DNA of 64,000 nt from Streptomyces sennicomposti (GTDB lineage: Bacteria; Actinomycetota; Actinomycetes; Streptomycetales; Streptomycetaceae): the NCBI RefSeq assembly GCF_019890635.1, contig NZ_JAIOAB010000010.1, forward strand, positions 62,001 through 126,000, written 5' to 3'. The notes under the pieces were generated by a model. It ran no database searches, was not told the origin of the DNA, and was given only the letters and a program-made list of their open reading frames with translations. The translations under genes and the position numbers were made by a program. How positions within the stretch are numbered: the first letter of the stretch is position 1; every line of letters starts with the position of its first letter. Below, piece after piece: positions 1 through 10,330 of this stretch.

Positions 1-267
1 CTTCTCGGCGATGCCCTTTCGGACCGGGGCCGGGGCGAGGGCGTTCAGCGTCCCGTCTCCCGCGCGCTCGGTCTGCGCGGCGCGCTCGGCGTACTCGGCG
101 GCCGACCTGACCGGCCCGCCCTCCATCGACTGGCAGGCCGCCGCGCCGTAGGCGAGGAGCCCGACGAGGGACGCGCCGATCAGCGTCATGGCGCGGTAGC
201 CGTACATGAAGGGGCAGCGGGGCGCCGGGGCGGCACCTGTGGGCGCGGAGGCCGTCGTAGTGGGCAT
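1..267 (-). CDS. Hypothetical membrane protein, N-terminal part (runs off the left edge)
   Basis: Reading leftwards from an ATG at 265-267, the frame stays open to the window edge (89 codons). After about 25 polar and proline/alanine-rich residues there is one hydrophobic segment (about residues 27-46, with LIGASLVGLLAYGAAAC), then a charged, alanine/glutamate-rich stretch. This looks like an N-terminal membrane anchor or signal sequence followed by an exported domain. The cysteine after the hydrophobic run is not in a convincing lipobox. I do not recognise the family and the C-terminus is outside the window. Paired CTGAGTAG repeats lie about 45-75 bases upstream of the start. Confidence 0.5.
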   Translation of the reverse strand, partial: MPTTTASAPTGAAPAPRCPFMYGYRAMTLIGASLVGLLAYGAAACQSMEGGPVRSAAEYAERAAQTERAGDGTLNALAPAPVRKGIAEK

Positions 268-312
268 GAGGCCGATCAAAGCCGTCCGGCGGTGGCCGCC
301 GGCAGCGACGAG

Positions 313-342
313 CTACTCAGTGCCGGAGGCGCACCTACTCAG
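313..342 (-). promoter_or_regulatory. Pair of direct CTGAGTAG repeats upstream of the partial membrane-protein gene
   Basis: On the minus strand the octamer CTGAGTAG occurs twice (335-342 and 313-320), 22 bases start to start, which is two helical turns. The spacing and the position in the only intergenic stretch before the leftward gene suggest a protein-binding site or recognition element. No regulator is identified. Confidence 0.35.
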
Positions 343-434
343 GTTCGCCCACCCGGCCGCATCTGGCCGGGGACGGACGGACCCCGGGCCGCACACCGCG
401 TGCCCGGGGCGGACCGGCAGCGTCAGCCGCCGCG

Positions 435-980
435 TCACGATGCCGCCGCGTAGCAGTGGACGGCCACCAGCTGGGAAGGGCTCCAGCGTTGCTCGACCGT
501 GGCCATCAGTTCCCAGCCCAGCCGCTCGTACAGGGCCGCCGCGGCGGTATCGGACGCCACGACGTCGAGCACCGGATGCAGGCCGCGGCCTCGTGCTTCC
601 GCCACGGCACGGCCGATCAGCAGCGCACCGATTCCATGCCCCCTGGCTTGCGGAGCGACGAACAGCCGGCTGACCACCGCGGTCCGGTCCTTGCTCGTCC
701 CGTTGCGGTCGCTCCACACGCCGGGGGCCAGATCCCCTTCGCCGCCGCGGGACAAGCCGACATGGCCGACGACACGGCCGCCGAGTTCGGCGACCCAGGC
801 GCCCCACGCGCAGGCCTGCGACAACCACGCGTCGGGCCGGTCAGGCCAGTTCACCGGGTAACCGTCACGTCGATGGACGTCCGCGAGGACCCGCACGCAC
901 GTCGCGACGTCGCCGTCGGTCCTCCGCCGGACCCGGCGGCCCGGCCCCTCCACGGCCACCCCGGAATTCTCGATGTTCAT
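435..980 (-). CDS. GNAT-family N-acetyltransferase
   Basis: A 181-residue protein with the GNAT fold. The acetyl-CoA pyrophosphate-binding motif is visible as QARGHGIG, preceded by a hydrophobic strand (VSRLFV) and followed by the C-terminal ALYERLGWE motif. The acceptor cannot be inferred. The ATG at 980 is preferred to an upstream TTG at 998 because it begins a normal-length domain. It is a monocistronic leftward gene between the partial membrane protein and the MFS transporter. Family call good, substrate unknown. Confidence 0.82.
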   Translation of the reverse strand: MNIENSGVAVEGPGRRVRRRTDGDVATCVRVLADVHRRDGYPVNWPDRPDAWLSQACAWGAWVAELGGRVVGHVGLSRGGEGDLAPGVWSDRNGTSKDRTAVVSRLFVAPQARGHGIGALLIGRAVAEARGRGLHPVLDVVASDTAAAALYERLGWELMATVEQRWSPSQLVAVHCYAAAS

Positions 981-1110
981 TCCGGCAGGGAAGCACAAGC
1001 CGCAGAGTCACAGCCAGCCGCTTTCGGCACGCGCCGCCGGCCGGCGCCGTGACGCGAAGGGCTCGCCGGGTTGCCCGTTCATGCGACGGCGCCGGCGGCG
1101 GGCGCGGGGA

Positions 1111-2757
1111 TCAGAGGCGCGCGGCGCCGGCCGCGGTTTCCGGGCGGTCGCCGTGGCCGGGCGGCACGGGCGAGGGCGCCCCGTCCCCGGCGGGATCGCC
1201 GGCGCGGACGCCGATCATGCCGAAGGCGGTGAGCGCGGCGGCGACGGCGGCCGCCGCGGCGCACACCAGGAACGCGGTGCTGAAGCCGCTGCCCAGGGCG
1301 TCCAGGGCCAGGCTGTGAGCCGCGGACCCCGGGGCGCCCGGCGGCAGGCTGTTCACGGCGATGGGGCCGCCCGCCGCGGCGATCTCCCGTGCTGCCGAGG
1401 CCTCGGCGGCCGGCAGGACCGTGCCGGAGAGGTTCGTCGTGAACGCCGACCCCGCGCCGCTGAGGGCGACCGCGCCGACGACCACCGGACCGAGGGCGAA
1501 CCCGAGGTCGCGCAGCATGTTGGTGGTGGCGCTGGCCATGCCCGCCAGACGCGGCGGCACGCTGCCCAGCGCCACGGCCGTGACGGAGCTGACGGTCAGG
1601 GCGAACCCGACGCCGATCAGCAGGGCGGGCGCCACGATCGCGCCGAGCCGCGGGTCGGTGACGTCCAGTCGGGCGCACAGCAGGCAGCCGACCGCCATCA
1701 GCGCGAACCCCGAGGTCAGCAGCCAGGACGGGGCGACTCGGTGGAGCAGCCGGGAGACGACGGGGATGAGGAGGAAGGCCGGCCCCTGCAGGAGCAGGAA
1801 GGGCAGGGCCACCCGGATCGGGTCCTGGTGCTGCAACGGGCCCAGCCACATGCTGGTCGCGAAGCAGGCGCCGAGGAAGGCGAGCATGCCGACGACCGCG
1901 GCGGCGGACGTCACGGCGAAGGCGCGATTGCGAAACAGCCGCAGGTCGAAGATGGGGGACTCGGCCCCCAGTTCCACCACGACGAAGGCCGCGAGGAACA
2001 TCGCGCCGAGGACGAGGGAGAGGATGACGGGCAGGGTCGTCCAGCCCGACTCGGGGCCCTCGACGGCGCCGTACAGCACCAGGACGAGGCCGAGCGCGAA
2101 GGTGACCTGACCGGCCACGTCCAGCGTGCGGCCCTCGGGCGCCTTCGATTCCGTGGCCAGCGTCATGGTGAGCACCATGCTGATCAGGGTGAGTCCGACG
2201 AGCACCCAGAAGGAGCCGCGCCATGACCCGATCCTGGCGAACACGCCGCCGAGCAGGGGCGACACGGCGGCGCCGGCGGACAGGAACCCGCTCCAGACCG
2301 CGACGGCGTGCGCCCGCTGCCGTGCGTCGCGAGTGACGGCGGTCAGGGCGGTGAGCGAGCCGGGGAACATGGCCCCGGCGCCCAGTCCGTTCAGGGCCGC
2401 GCCGAGCCAGAGCACCTGGACGGTCGGGGCGAGCGCGGCGACGGTGCTGCCGACGGCGACCAGAGCGGTGCCCGCGAGGACGAGCCTGCGGCGTCCGCAC
2501 AGGTCGCCGAGGACACCGAAAGTGAACTCGAAGCACACCACCGCGATCATGAACGCGGCCGTGATCCAGGTGAGTTGCGAGCCGTGGGTGTTCAGGTCCT
2601 GCTGGAACAGTCCGTTCAGCGAGGCCGGCAGCGCGTTCGCGACCTGGGCCACGAAGACCGCGCCGCAGGCGGCAGCCAGTGTTCCCGCGTAGCCCGGCAT
2701 CCGGGCGGCCCCCGCGGTTGGGCCAGGGGACGTCGTCGTCCCGTTGTTGAGCGTCAT
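1111..2757 (-). CDS. MFS transporter, DHA2 (14-TM drug:H+ antiporter) type
   Basis: A 548-residue integral membrane protein with a transmembrane pattern typical of 14-TM DHA2 exporters such as QacA/EmrB. The motif-A region reads FGVLGDLCGRRRL after TM2, and a long hydrophilic loop (about residues 455-495) precedes the last TM segment. It probably exports a small toxic compound, perhaps an aromatic acid or intermediate given the location. The ATG is preceded by AGGGAGAATCAGCA, a good ribosome site. It sits just downstream of the IclR gene on the same strand with a 206-base gap, so it may be co-regulated with the gentisate genes, but its own promoter is likely. Confidence 0.88.
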   Translation of the reverse strand: MTLNNGTTTSPGPTAGAARMPGYAGTLAAACGAVFVAQVANALPASLNGLFQQDLNTHGSQLTWITAAFMIAVVCFEFTFGVLGDLCGRRRLVLAGTALVAVGSTVAALAPTVQVLWLGAALNGLGAGAMFPGSLTALTAVTRDARQRAHAVAVWSGFLSAGAAVSPLLGGVFARIGSWRGSFWVLVGLTLISMVLTMTLATESKAPEGRTLDVAGQVTFALGLVLVLYGAVEGPESGWTTLPVILSLVLGAMFLAAFVVVELGAESPIFDLRLFRNRAFAVTSAAAVVGMLAFLGACFATSMWLGPLQHQDPIRVALPFLLLQGPAFLLIPVVSRLLHRVAPSWLLTSGFALMAVGCLLCARLDVTDPRLGAIVAPALLIGVGFALTVSSVTAVALGSVPPRLAGMASATTNMLRDLGFALGPVVVGAVALSGAGSAFTTNLSGTVLPAAEASAAREIAAAGGPIAVNSLPPGAPGSAAHSLALDALGSGFSTAFLVCAAAAAVAAALTAFGMIGVRAGDPAGDGAPSPVPPGHGDRPETAAGAARL

Positions 2758-2882
2758 TGCTGATTCTCCCTGACTGGGGACTTCGGGGCCCTGGAAGCGG
2801 GGATCTCCGAAGTGTGGAAGCGCTCGGCTCCGCGCACGCGGTGGGGAGAGGGCACGTCGCGCGTCCGGCGTGATGCCGTGGA

Positions 2883-2911
2883 GAATGACACTTGGCTTTA
2901 CGTCGCGTCAA
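2883..2911 (-). promoter_or_regulatory. Possible promoter for the MFS transporter
   Basis: On the minus strand TTGACG (2906-2911) is followed after 17 bases by TCATTC (2883-2888), in a locally AT-rich patch between the IclR stop and the MFS start. The -35 is good and the -10 is weak. Confidence 0.35.
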
Positions 2912-2963
2912 CGAACTGGACAGAAAATAATCAGACCGTTCCGCGTGTAAGGCGAGCGACGGG

Positions 2964-3740
2964 CTACGGCTGTCCGGCCAAGTCCGTCTCGACGGCGTGC
3001 GCCGCGGCCTCCAGCGCGGCGACCAGGGAGCGCAGCCGCTGCGGGTCGTAGCGCACGCTGGGCATCGAGACGCTGAGGCCGGCCAGCGCGGCCCCGTCCC
3101 GGCCGCGCACCGGGACGCCGACCGCGACGAGACCGCGTTCGGACCGCTCCCTGTTGACGGCGAAGCCGTTGCGGCGCATGCGGCGCAGCTCCGTCCGCAG
3201 CCGCGCGAGGTCCGGGCGGTCGGCCGGACGGTCGCGGTAGCGCTCCGGGGCGTAGACCTCCTCCAGCTCCTCGTCGGCCAGGTCGGCCAGCAGCAGGAGC
3301 CCCGCCGTGGTGCGGTGGGCCGGGAAGACCATCCCCTCCCGCGACCCGACCCGCAGCGCCTGCCGGCACTCGACGCTGGCGACGAACCGCACCGTGTCCC
3401 CGGTGCGCACGATCAGGTTCGTCGTCTCGTCGAGGAGAGCGACGACCCGGTGCAGATGGGGAAGGGCCGCCGTGCGCAGTCGTGACACGAGCGACTGGGA
3501 ATGGGCGGCCAGCTCCAGCACCGGGCCCGCGCGATAGACGCGGTCCTCGCCCCGCACGGCGAAGTCCCGGTAGACGAGCATCGCGAGGATCCGGTGGGCC
3601 GTCGACCGGGCGACGCCCAGGCGCTCCGCGAGCTGCGCCACGGTCGCGCCGCCCTCCAGCTGCAGGATGGTCGCCGCTCGCAGCGCGTGGTCCACGCTGG
3701 CGATGGGATAGGGCGGCGGCGTCTTCAGCGGCTTGTCCAC
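2964..3740 (-). CDS. IclR-family transcriptional regulator of the gentisate operon
   Basis: A 258-residue protein from a GTG at 3738-3740, chosen because AAGGAG lies just upstream. A longer in-frame reading into the dioxygenase gene is not credible. Residues about 15-65 form the IclR winged helix-turn-helix (ATVAQLAERLGVARSTAHR) and the rest is the IclR effector domain, with FPAHRTTAGLLLLADL and a C-terminal GLSVSMP. It is divergent from gentisate 1,2-dioxygenase, and a 17-base perfect inverted repeat lies between the two starts. It most likely controls the rightward operon and itself in response to 3-hydroxybenzoate or gentisate. The effector is inferred from context only. Confidence 0.88.
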   Translation of the reverse strand: MDKPLKTPPPYPIASVDHALRAATILQLEGGATVAQLAERLGVARSTAHRILAMLVYRDFAVRGEDRVYRAGPVLELAAHSQSLVSRLRTAALPHLHRVVALLDETTNLIVRTGDTVRFVASVECRQALRVGSREGMVFPAHRTTAGLLLLADLADEELEEVYAPERYRDRPADRPDLARLRTELRRMRRNGFAVNRERSERGLVAVGVPVRGRDGAALAGLSVSMPSVRYDPQRLRSLVAALEAAAHAVETDLAGQP

Positions 3741-3754
3741 GACGGCTCCTTCAA

Positions 3755-3771
3755 ATTCTGCTGTGCAGAAT
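3755..3771. promoter_or_regulatory. Probable IclR operator (ATTCTGC-TGT-GCAGAAT)
   Basis: A perfect inverted repeat with 7-base arms and a 3-base spacer, in an AT-rich patch between the divergent IclR and dioxygenase starts. Position and symmetry fit an IclR operator that controls both genes. Confidence 0.7.
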
Positions 3772-3810
3772 CTACATGTCCGGCCAGCAGACACGCTGCA
3801 CGCTGACCCC

Positions 3811-4971
3811 GTGACTGACTCCCCCCTCACCCAAGACATCGCTGCGGGCTCCCCGGTCCGGCTCCAGGCCGTCGCCGCGGAGGGACAGCCCGAGGTCACC
3901 CCGGCGCTCGAGGAGCTGTACCGGGGCTTCGAACAGGAACTCCTCGTCCCGCTGTGGACCGAGATCGGCGACCTGATGCCCGCCCACCCGCGCTCACGCG
4001 CCGTGCCGCACCTGTGGCGCTGGGAGAGGCTGCGGGAGCTGGCCGCGCAGGCCGGGGACCTGGTCCCCGTCGGCCGCGGCGGCGAACGCCGGGCCATCGC
4101 GCTGGCCAACCCCTCCCTCGGCGGCAGGCCCTTCGCCACCCCGACCCTGTGGGCGGCCATCCAGTACCTCATGCCCGGCGAGGACGCCCCCGAGCACCGC
4201 CACACCCAGCACGCCTTCCGGTTCGTCGTCGAGGGCTCGGGCGTGTGGACGGTCGTCGGCGGCGACCCGGTGCCCATGAACCGCGGCGACTTCCTCCCGC
4301 AGGCCGGCTGGAACTGGCACGCCCACCACAACGCCACCTCCCGGCCGATGGCCTGGATCGACGGCCTGGACATCCCCTTCCAGTACCTCACCGAGGCCCA
4401 GTTCTTCGAGTTCGGCCGCGACGAGATCGGCGACGCCGAGCGGATCACCCCCGAGCGGTCGCGCTCCGAGCGGCTGTGGGGCCACCCCGGCCTGCGTCCG
4501 CTGTCCGCCGCGCCCGCCACGCCGGGCAGCCCCCTGCTGTCGTACAAGTGGGAGCACACCGACGCCGCCCTGCGCGACCAGCTCCTCCTGGAGAGGGAAG
4601 GCTTCGGCGGCACCGTCGAGCCCGGCCACGCGGCGGTGCGCTACGCCAACCCGCACGACGGCTCGGACGTCCTGCCGACGATCCGCGCCGAGTTCCACCG
4701 CGTGGCCCGGGGCGCCGAGACCGCGCCGGTGCGCGCGACGGGATCCTCCGTCTACCAGGTCTTCGACGGCTCCGGCACCGTCACCGTCGGCGCGAAGTCC
4801 TGGACGGTGACCCGCGGCGACCTGTTCGTCGTCCCGTCCTGGGAGCCGTTCTCCGCCAGGTCCGAGGCCGGCGGCACCGACTCCGACTCCGGCGGCCTCG
4901 ACCTGTTCCGCTTCTCCGACGCGCCCGTCTTCGAGGCGCTCCGCATCGACCGCACCCAGAAGGACGCCTGA
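3811..4971 (+). CDS. Gentisate 1,2-dioxygenase
   Basis: A bicupin ring-cleavage dioxygenase (386 residues) that opens gentisate to maleylpyruvate with Fe(II) and O2. The N-terminal cupin shows the metal site: HRHTQH at about residues 129-134 and a third histidine in WNWHAHH (about 170-173). The second cupin (about 290-370) lacks a full ligand set, as is usual in the family. The frame can be read from an ATG at 3733, but that would overlap the IclR start and include the operator, so the GTG at 3811 is preferred. No strong ribosome site precedes 3811, so the transcript may be leaderless. First gene of a tightly packed operon with the fumarylpyruvate hydrolase two bases downstream. Confidence 0.92.
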   Translation: MTDSPLTQDIAAGSPVRLQAVAAEGQPEVTPALEELYRGFEQELLVPLWTEIGDLMPAHPRSRAVPHLWRWERLRELAAQAGDLVPVGRGGERRAIALANPSLGGRPFATPTLWAAIQYLMPGEDAPEHRHTQHAFRFVVEGSGVWTVVGGDPVPMNRGDFLPQAGWNWHAHHNATSRPMAWIDGLDIPFQYLTEAQFFEFGRDEIGDAERITPERSRSERLWGHPGLRPLSAAPATPGSPLLSYKWEHTDAALRDQLLLEREGFGGTVEPGHAAVRYANPHDGSDVLPTIRAEFHRVARGAETAPVRATGSSVYQVFDGSGTVTVGAKSWTVTRGDLFVVPSWEPFSARSEAGGTDSDSGGLDLFRFSDAPVFEALRIDRTQKDA

Positions 4972-4973
4972 CC

Positions 4974-5801
4974 ATGAAGCTCGCCACCCTCCGCACCGCC
5001 GACGGCACCCGGGCGGTCCGCCTCGACGGCGACGTCCTCGTCGACCTCGGACACGCCGACCTGGGCGCGCTGCTCGCCGAGGACGGCTGGCGGGACAAGG
5101 CCGCCGCGGCCTCCGGCACCGCCTACCCGGCCGAGGGCGCCGACTTCGCGCCGGTCGTCCCGAACCCCTCCAAGATCGTCTGCGTCGGCCACAACTACAC
5201 CGACCACATCAAGGAGATGGGCCGGGACCTGCCGAGCCACCCGACGCTCTTCCCGAAGTTCGCCGAGACCCTGATCGGCGCCTACGACGACATCGTCAAG
5301 CCCGCCGAGACCGACGCGCTCGACTGGGAGGTCGAGCTGGCCGTCGTCATCGGCGAGCGGGTGCGGCGCGCCGACGAGCAGCAGGCCGCCGACGCCATCG
5401 CCGGCTTCACCGTCATGAACGACATCTCGCTGCGCGACTGGCAGTTCCGCACCGTCGAGTGGACCCAGGGCAAGATCTGGGAGGCCTCCACCCCGGTCGG
5501 CCCCTACGTCGTCACCCCCGACGAGGTCGGCGGCGTCCGCCCCGCCCTGAAGGTGCGGACGGTCGTCGACGGCGAGGTCATGCAGCAGGACGACACCGGC
5601 ACACTCCTGTTCGACCCGGTGTTCCTGGTGCGCTACATCTCCACCGTCATCACCCTGCGGCCCGGCGACATCATCGCCACCGGCACCCCGGCCGGCGTGG
5701 GCAACGCCCGCGACCCCAAGGTCTTCCTGCGCCCCGGCCAGAGCGTGGTCACCGAGATCACCGGGCTGGGCGCCTGCGCCAACAAGGTGGTCCAGGCATG
5801 A
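4974..5801 (+). CDS. Fumarylacetoacetate hydrolase-family protein, probable fumarylpyruvate hydrolase
   Basis: A 275-residue FAH-fold enzyme that should split fumarylpyruvate to fumarate and pyruvate, the last step of the gentisate pathway. Family marks are VCVGHNYTDHIKEMG (about 68-82), the acidic metal ligands in DWEVELAVVIG (about 115-125), MNDISLRDWQ and the C-terminal TGTPAGVG. The ATG follows the dioxygenase stop after two bases and the stop overlaps the next ATG (ATGA), so translation is probably coupled. The specific substrate is inferred from its place between gentisate dioxygenase and maleylpyruvate isomerase. Confidence 0.9.
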   Translation: MKLATLRTADGTRAVRLDGDVLVDLGHADLGALLAEDGWRDKAAAASGTAYPAEGADFAPVVPNPSKIVCVGHNYTDHIKEMGRDLPSHPTLFPKFAETLIGAYDDIVKPAETDALDWEVELAVVIGERVRRADEQQAADAIAGFTVMNDISLRDWQFRTVEWTQGKIWEASTPVGPYVVTPDEVGGVRPALKVRTVVDGEVMQQDDTGTLLFDPVFLVRYISTVITLRPGDIIATGTPAGVGNARDPKVFLRPGQSVVTEITGLGACANKVVQA

Positions 5802-6433
5802 GCACCGCCACACGGACCTTCACCGACGCGCGCGCCTGGGCCCGCACCGGCACCGAGCTGATGCTCGACGCCGTCGCGGGCCTCGACGAGGCCGCCTTCA
5901 CCGCCCCCAGCGCGCTGCCGGACTGGACGCGCAAACACCTCGTGGCCCATGTCGCCGCCAACGCCGACGCCCTGGGCAACCTGGTGCACTGGGCGGCCAC
6001 CGGCGAGGAGCGACCGATGTACGCCTCCGCCGAGGAGCGCGCCGCCGGCATCGCCAAGGGCCCCGCCCTGTCGGCCGACGAGCTGCGCTCCTGGCTGACG
6101 GACTCCGCGCACCGGCTGGCGGCGGGCCTGGACCGGCTCACCGACGAGCAGTGGCAGCGCGAGGTCGTCACCGCCCAGGGCCGCACCGTCCCCGCCACCG
6201 AGCTGCCGTGGATGCGCGCCCGCGAGGTGTGCGTCCACGCCGTCGACCTCGGCACCGGCGTCGTCGCCTTCGCCGACCTGCCGAAGGGCTTCCTGGCCGC
6301 CCTCGTCGAGGAGATCCGCGCCAAGCGCGCCCTGACCGAACTGCCCGACGGGCCGCTGCCCGAGGTCGCCGCCTGGCTGGCCGGCCGCCCCCACGCGCTC
6401 GCCGCCGCCCCCGAACTCGGCCCGTGGCTCTGA
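5798..6433 (+). CDS. Maleylpyruvate isomerase, mycothiol-dependent (DinB-like) type
   Basis: A 211-residue protein of the actinobacterial MDMPI family, which isomerises maleylpyruvate to fumarylpyruvate with mycothiol instead of glutathione. The N-terminal helical-bundle domain carries DWTRKHLVAHVAANADAL, with a metal-ligand histidine (about residue 51), and a second conserved histidine occurs in REVCVHAVDLG. Length and the WxxxHLVAH-like motif match the family. Its ATG overlaps the preceding TGA. This gene is strong evidence for a mycothiol-making actinomycete. Confidence 0.9.
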   Translation: MSTATRTFTDARAWARTGTELMLDAVAGLDEAAFTAPSALPDWTRKHLVAHVAANADALGNLVHWAATGEERPMYASAEERAAGIAKGPALSADELRSWLTDSAHRLAAGLDRLTDEQWQREVVTAQGRTVPATELPWMRAREVCVHAVDLGTGVVAFADLPKGFLAALVEEIRAKRALTELPDGPLPEVAAWLAGRPHALAAAPELGPWL

Positions 6434-6436
6434 GAG

Positions 6437-7722
6437 ATGAGTGACATGTCCCGATCTGATGTGACCCCTGACGTGATCGTCGTCGGCGGCGGCATCGGCG
6501 GTCTCGGCGCCGCGTTCTCGCTGACCCGCCAGGGCCTCGCCGTGCGCCTGCTGGAGAGCGCCCCCGCCTTCGGCGAGGTCGGCGCCGGCATCCAGCTCGC
6601 ACCCAACTGCACCCGCATCCTCGACGACTACGGCCTCCTGGACGAGGCCAAGAGCCTCGGCGTCGTCCCGGACGCGATGGTGATGCGCGACGCCGTCGAC
6701 GGCGACGAGCTGACCCGGCTCGACCTGCGCGACCTGGCGAAGCGCTACGGCTACCCGTACCTCGTCATCCACCGCAGCGACCTGCACGGCCTGCTGCTGC
6801 GCGCCTGCGAGCGCGCCGGCGTCGAGCTGGTCAACGACGCACAGGTGACCTCGTACGAGAACACCGACGGCGGCGCCCGCGTGACCCTCGCCTCCGGCGC
6901 CGCCCACGAGGCCGGGGTCGTGATCGCGGCCGACGGCCTGCACTCGGTGGCCCGCAAGCTGTTCGTCGACGACCGGCCCGTCTCCTCGGCGTACGTCGCC
7001 TACCGCGGCACCGTCCCCGCCGGGCAGCCGCGGGTGAGGTCCGTCGACCTCAGCGAGGTCGTGGTGCACGTCGGCCCCCGCTGCCACTTCGTCCACTACG
7101 GCCTGCGCGGCGGCGAACTGCTCAACCAGGTCGCCGTCTTCGAGTCGCCGAAGGCGCTGGCCGGCCGGGAGGACTGGGGGACGCCCGACGAGCTGGACGC
7201 CGCCTTCGCGCAGACCTGCGACTTCGTCAGGGACGGCCTGCCGTTCATGTGGCGCGACAAGTGGTGGCGGATGTTCGACCGCGACCCGGTCATGAACTGG
7301 GTCCACGGCCGGATCGCGCTGCTCGGCGACGCCGCGCACCCGCCGCTGCAGTACATCGCACAGGGCGCGATCATGGCCATCGAGGACGGCTGGGTGCTGG
7401 GCGAGCATGTCGCTCGCCACCGCGCCGCGGACGGCGCGGTCGACTGGAGCGCCGCGCTCGCCGCCTACGAGGCCGTGCGCCCCGAGCACTGCCGCAGGGT
7501 GCTGACCACCTCCCGCAAGTGGGGCGAGCTGTGGCACCTGGACGGTCCCGCCCGCGAGCAGCGCAACGCACTGCTGCGCGCCCGCGACACCTACGACTAC
7601 TCCTTCACCGACTGGCTGTACGGCCCGACCGCGCTCACGCCGGACGAGGAGCCCGAGATGTTCACCCCGCTCCCACTGGCCTCGGCGGCGGTCGCCCGAG
7701 CGGTGACGGCGGGTGGCACGGC

Positions 7723-7726
<4 letters not shown>
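6437..7726 (+). CDS. FAD-dependent 3-hydroxybenzoate 6-hydroxylase
   Basis: A 429-residue group A flavoprotein monooxygenase. It has GGGIGG at residues 17-22 for FAD, VVIAADGLHS for the DG motif that touches FAD and NAD(P)H, and GRIALLGDAAHPPLQYIAQGA for the flavin ribityl site. The extended PPLQYIAQGA version after GDAAH is typical of 3-hydroxybenzoate 6-hydroxylases such as the Rhodococcus enzyme. It would turn 3-hydroxybenzoate into gentisate, feeding the gene at 3811. It starts three bases after the isomerase stop and overlaps the thiolase start. A salicylate 5-hydroxylase role is less likely because those are usually multicomponent. Confidence 0.88.
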
Positions 7727-8912
<1,186 letters not shown>

Positions 8913-8916
<4 letters not shown>

Positions 8917-9608
8917 GCAGGACCGTCGTCGCCGCGACGACCGACGAGGCGGTGTCCGGCGTCGAGGACGGCTCCACCGTCCTGGTGGGCGGCTTCGGGC
9001 TGGCGGGCATGCCGTTCGACCTGATCGACGCGCTGATCCGGCAGGGGGCCCGCGACCTGACCGTCGTGTCCAACAACGCCGGAAACGGCGACGTGGGCCT
9101 CGCCGCGCTGCTCCGGGCCGGCCGGGTGCGCAAGGTGATCTGCTCCTTCCCCCGGCAGAGCGACTCCTACGTCTTCGACGAGCTGTACCGGGCCGGCCGG
9201 GTCGAGCTGGAGGTGGTGCCGCAGGGCACCCTCGCCGAGCGGATGCGGGCCGCGGGCGCGGGCATCGGCGGCTTCTACAGTCCCGTCGGCGTCGGCACCG
9301 CGCTGGCCGAGGGCAAGGAGACCCGGGAGATCGACGGACGGACCTACGTCCTGGAGCAGCCGATCAAGGGCGACGTGGCCCTGATCTCCGCGCACCGGGC
9401 GGACCCCCTGGGCAACCTGGTCTACCGCAAGACCGCCCGCAACTTCGGCCCGGTGATGGCCACGGCCGCCACCACGGTCGTCGCCCAGGTCACCGACATC
9501 GTGCCCGTCGGGCACATCGACCCGGAGACCGTGGTGACGCCCGGCATCTTCGTGGACCGGCTCGTACGGGCCGAGGCCCGCCGGCTCACCGTGCAAGGAG
9601 CCCGCTGA
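8913..9608 (+). CDS. pcaI: 3-oxoacid (3-oxoadipate) CoA-transferase, alpha subunit
   Basis: A 231-residue family I CoA-transferase subunit with the glycine-rich CoA site VGGFGLAGMPFDLI near the N-terminus and SNNAGNGDVGL and PRQSDSYVFDELY further on. It pairs with the beta subunit encoded immediately after and overlapping by one base. The pair would move CoA from succinyl-CoA to 3-oxoadipate or a related 3-oxoacid for the thiolase upstream. Whether it is PcaI, CatI or a ScoA-type transferase cannot be settled from sequence alone. Confidence 0.85.
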
Positions 9609-10270
9609 TGACGACCCGCGTACCGGAGCGGACCGACCGCGGCCCGCTCACCACCGACGAACTCGCGGCCCGCATCGCCCGCGACATCCCCGTCGGCTCC
9701 TACGTCAACCTCGGCATCGGGCAGCCGACCCGGATCGCCGAGCACCTTGCGGCCGACGCCGGGATCGTGCTGCACACCGAGAACGGCATGCTCGGCATGG
9801 GGCCGGCCGCGCGGGGCGACGAGGTGGACCCCGACCTCACCAACGCCGGGAAGGTCCCGGTCACCGAGCTGCCCGGGGCGGCGTACTTCCACCACGCCGA
9901 CTCCTTCGCCATGATGCGCGGCGGCCACCTCGACGTGTGCGTGCTCGGGGCGTTCCAGGTCTCGCACCACGGCGACCTGGCGAACTGGCACACCGGCGAC
10001 CCGGACGCCGTCCCCGCCGTGGGCGGCGCGATGGACCTGGCCGTCGGGGCGCGGCGGGTGCTGGTGATGATGAAGCTGTTCGCCCGCGACGGGACCCCCA
10101 AGCTGGTGCCCGCGTGCACGTACCCGCTGACCGGCGCGGCCTGTGTGCACCTCCTCTACACCGACCACGGCGTCTTCGAGCCCGGTCGCGACGGGGTGCG
10201 CGTGCGCGAGACGTACGGCATCACGGTGGCCGAGCTGCGCGAACGGCTCGCCGTCACGCTGGTCGTCTGA
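9608..10270 (+). CDS. pcaJ: 3-oxoacid (3-oxoadipate) CoA-transferase, beta subunit
   Basis: A 220-residue catalytic subunit with Glu58 in the motif TENGMLGMGP, the residue that forms the glutamyl-CoA thioester in family I transferases, and NLGIGQPTRIAEHL near the N-terminus. The ATG shares its first base with the last base of the alpha-subunit stop. It is the last gene of the operon and a 15-base-pair terminator hairpin follows within four bases of the stop. Confidence 0.86.
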   Translation: MTTRVPERTDRGPLTTDELAARIARDIPVGSYVNLGIGQPTRIAEHLAADAGIVLHTENGMLGMGPAARGDEVDPDLTNAGKVPVTELPGAAYFHHADSFAMMRGGHLDVCVLGAFQVSHHGDLANWHTGDPDAVPAVGGAMDLAVGARRVLVMMKLFARDGTPKLVPACTYPLTGAACVHLLYTDHGVFEPGRDGVRVRETYGITVAELRERLAVTLVV

Positions 10271-10273
10271 ACC

Positions 10274-10307
10274 GGGCCGGCGCCGTGGCGGTCCACGGCG
10301 CCGGCCC
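10274..10307 (+). terminator. Strong hairpin terminator after the gentisate/pca operon
   Basis: Perfect 15-base arms, GGGCCGGCGCCGTGG and its complement, around a CGGT loop. There is no U-tract, as is common in streptomycetes. Confidence 0.85.
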
Positions 10308-10330
10308 GTCCGGCGCTTTACACGGCGTTC

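Noticed and set aside
3733..3810. Extended N-terminus for gentisate dioxygenase from the ATG at 3733
   Set aside because: It would overlap the IclR start and translate through the operator. Family members do not have this extension.
2964..4613. A 549-codon minus-strand frame containing the IclR protein
   Set aside because: The first 290 codons run opposite the dioxygenase gene. The IclR protein proper starts at the GTG at 3740.
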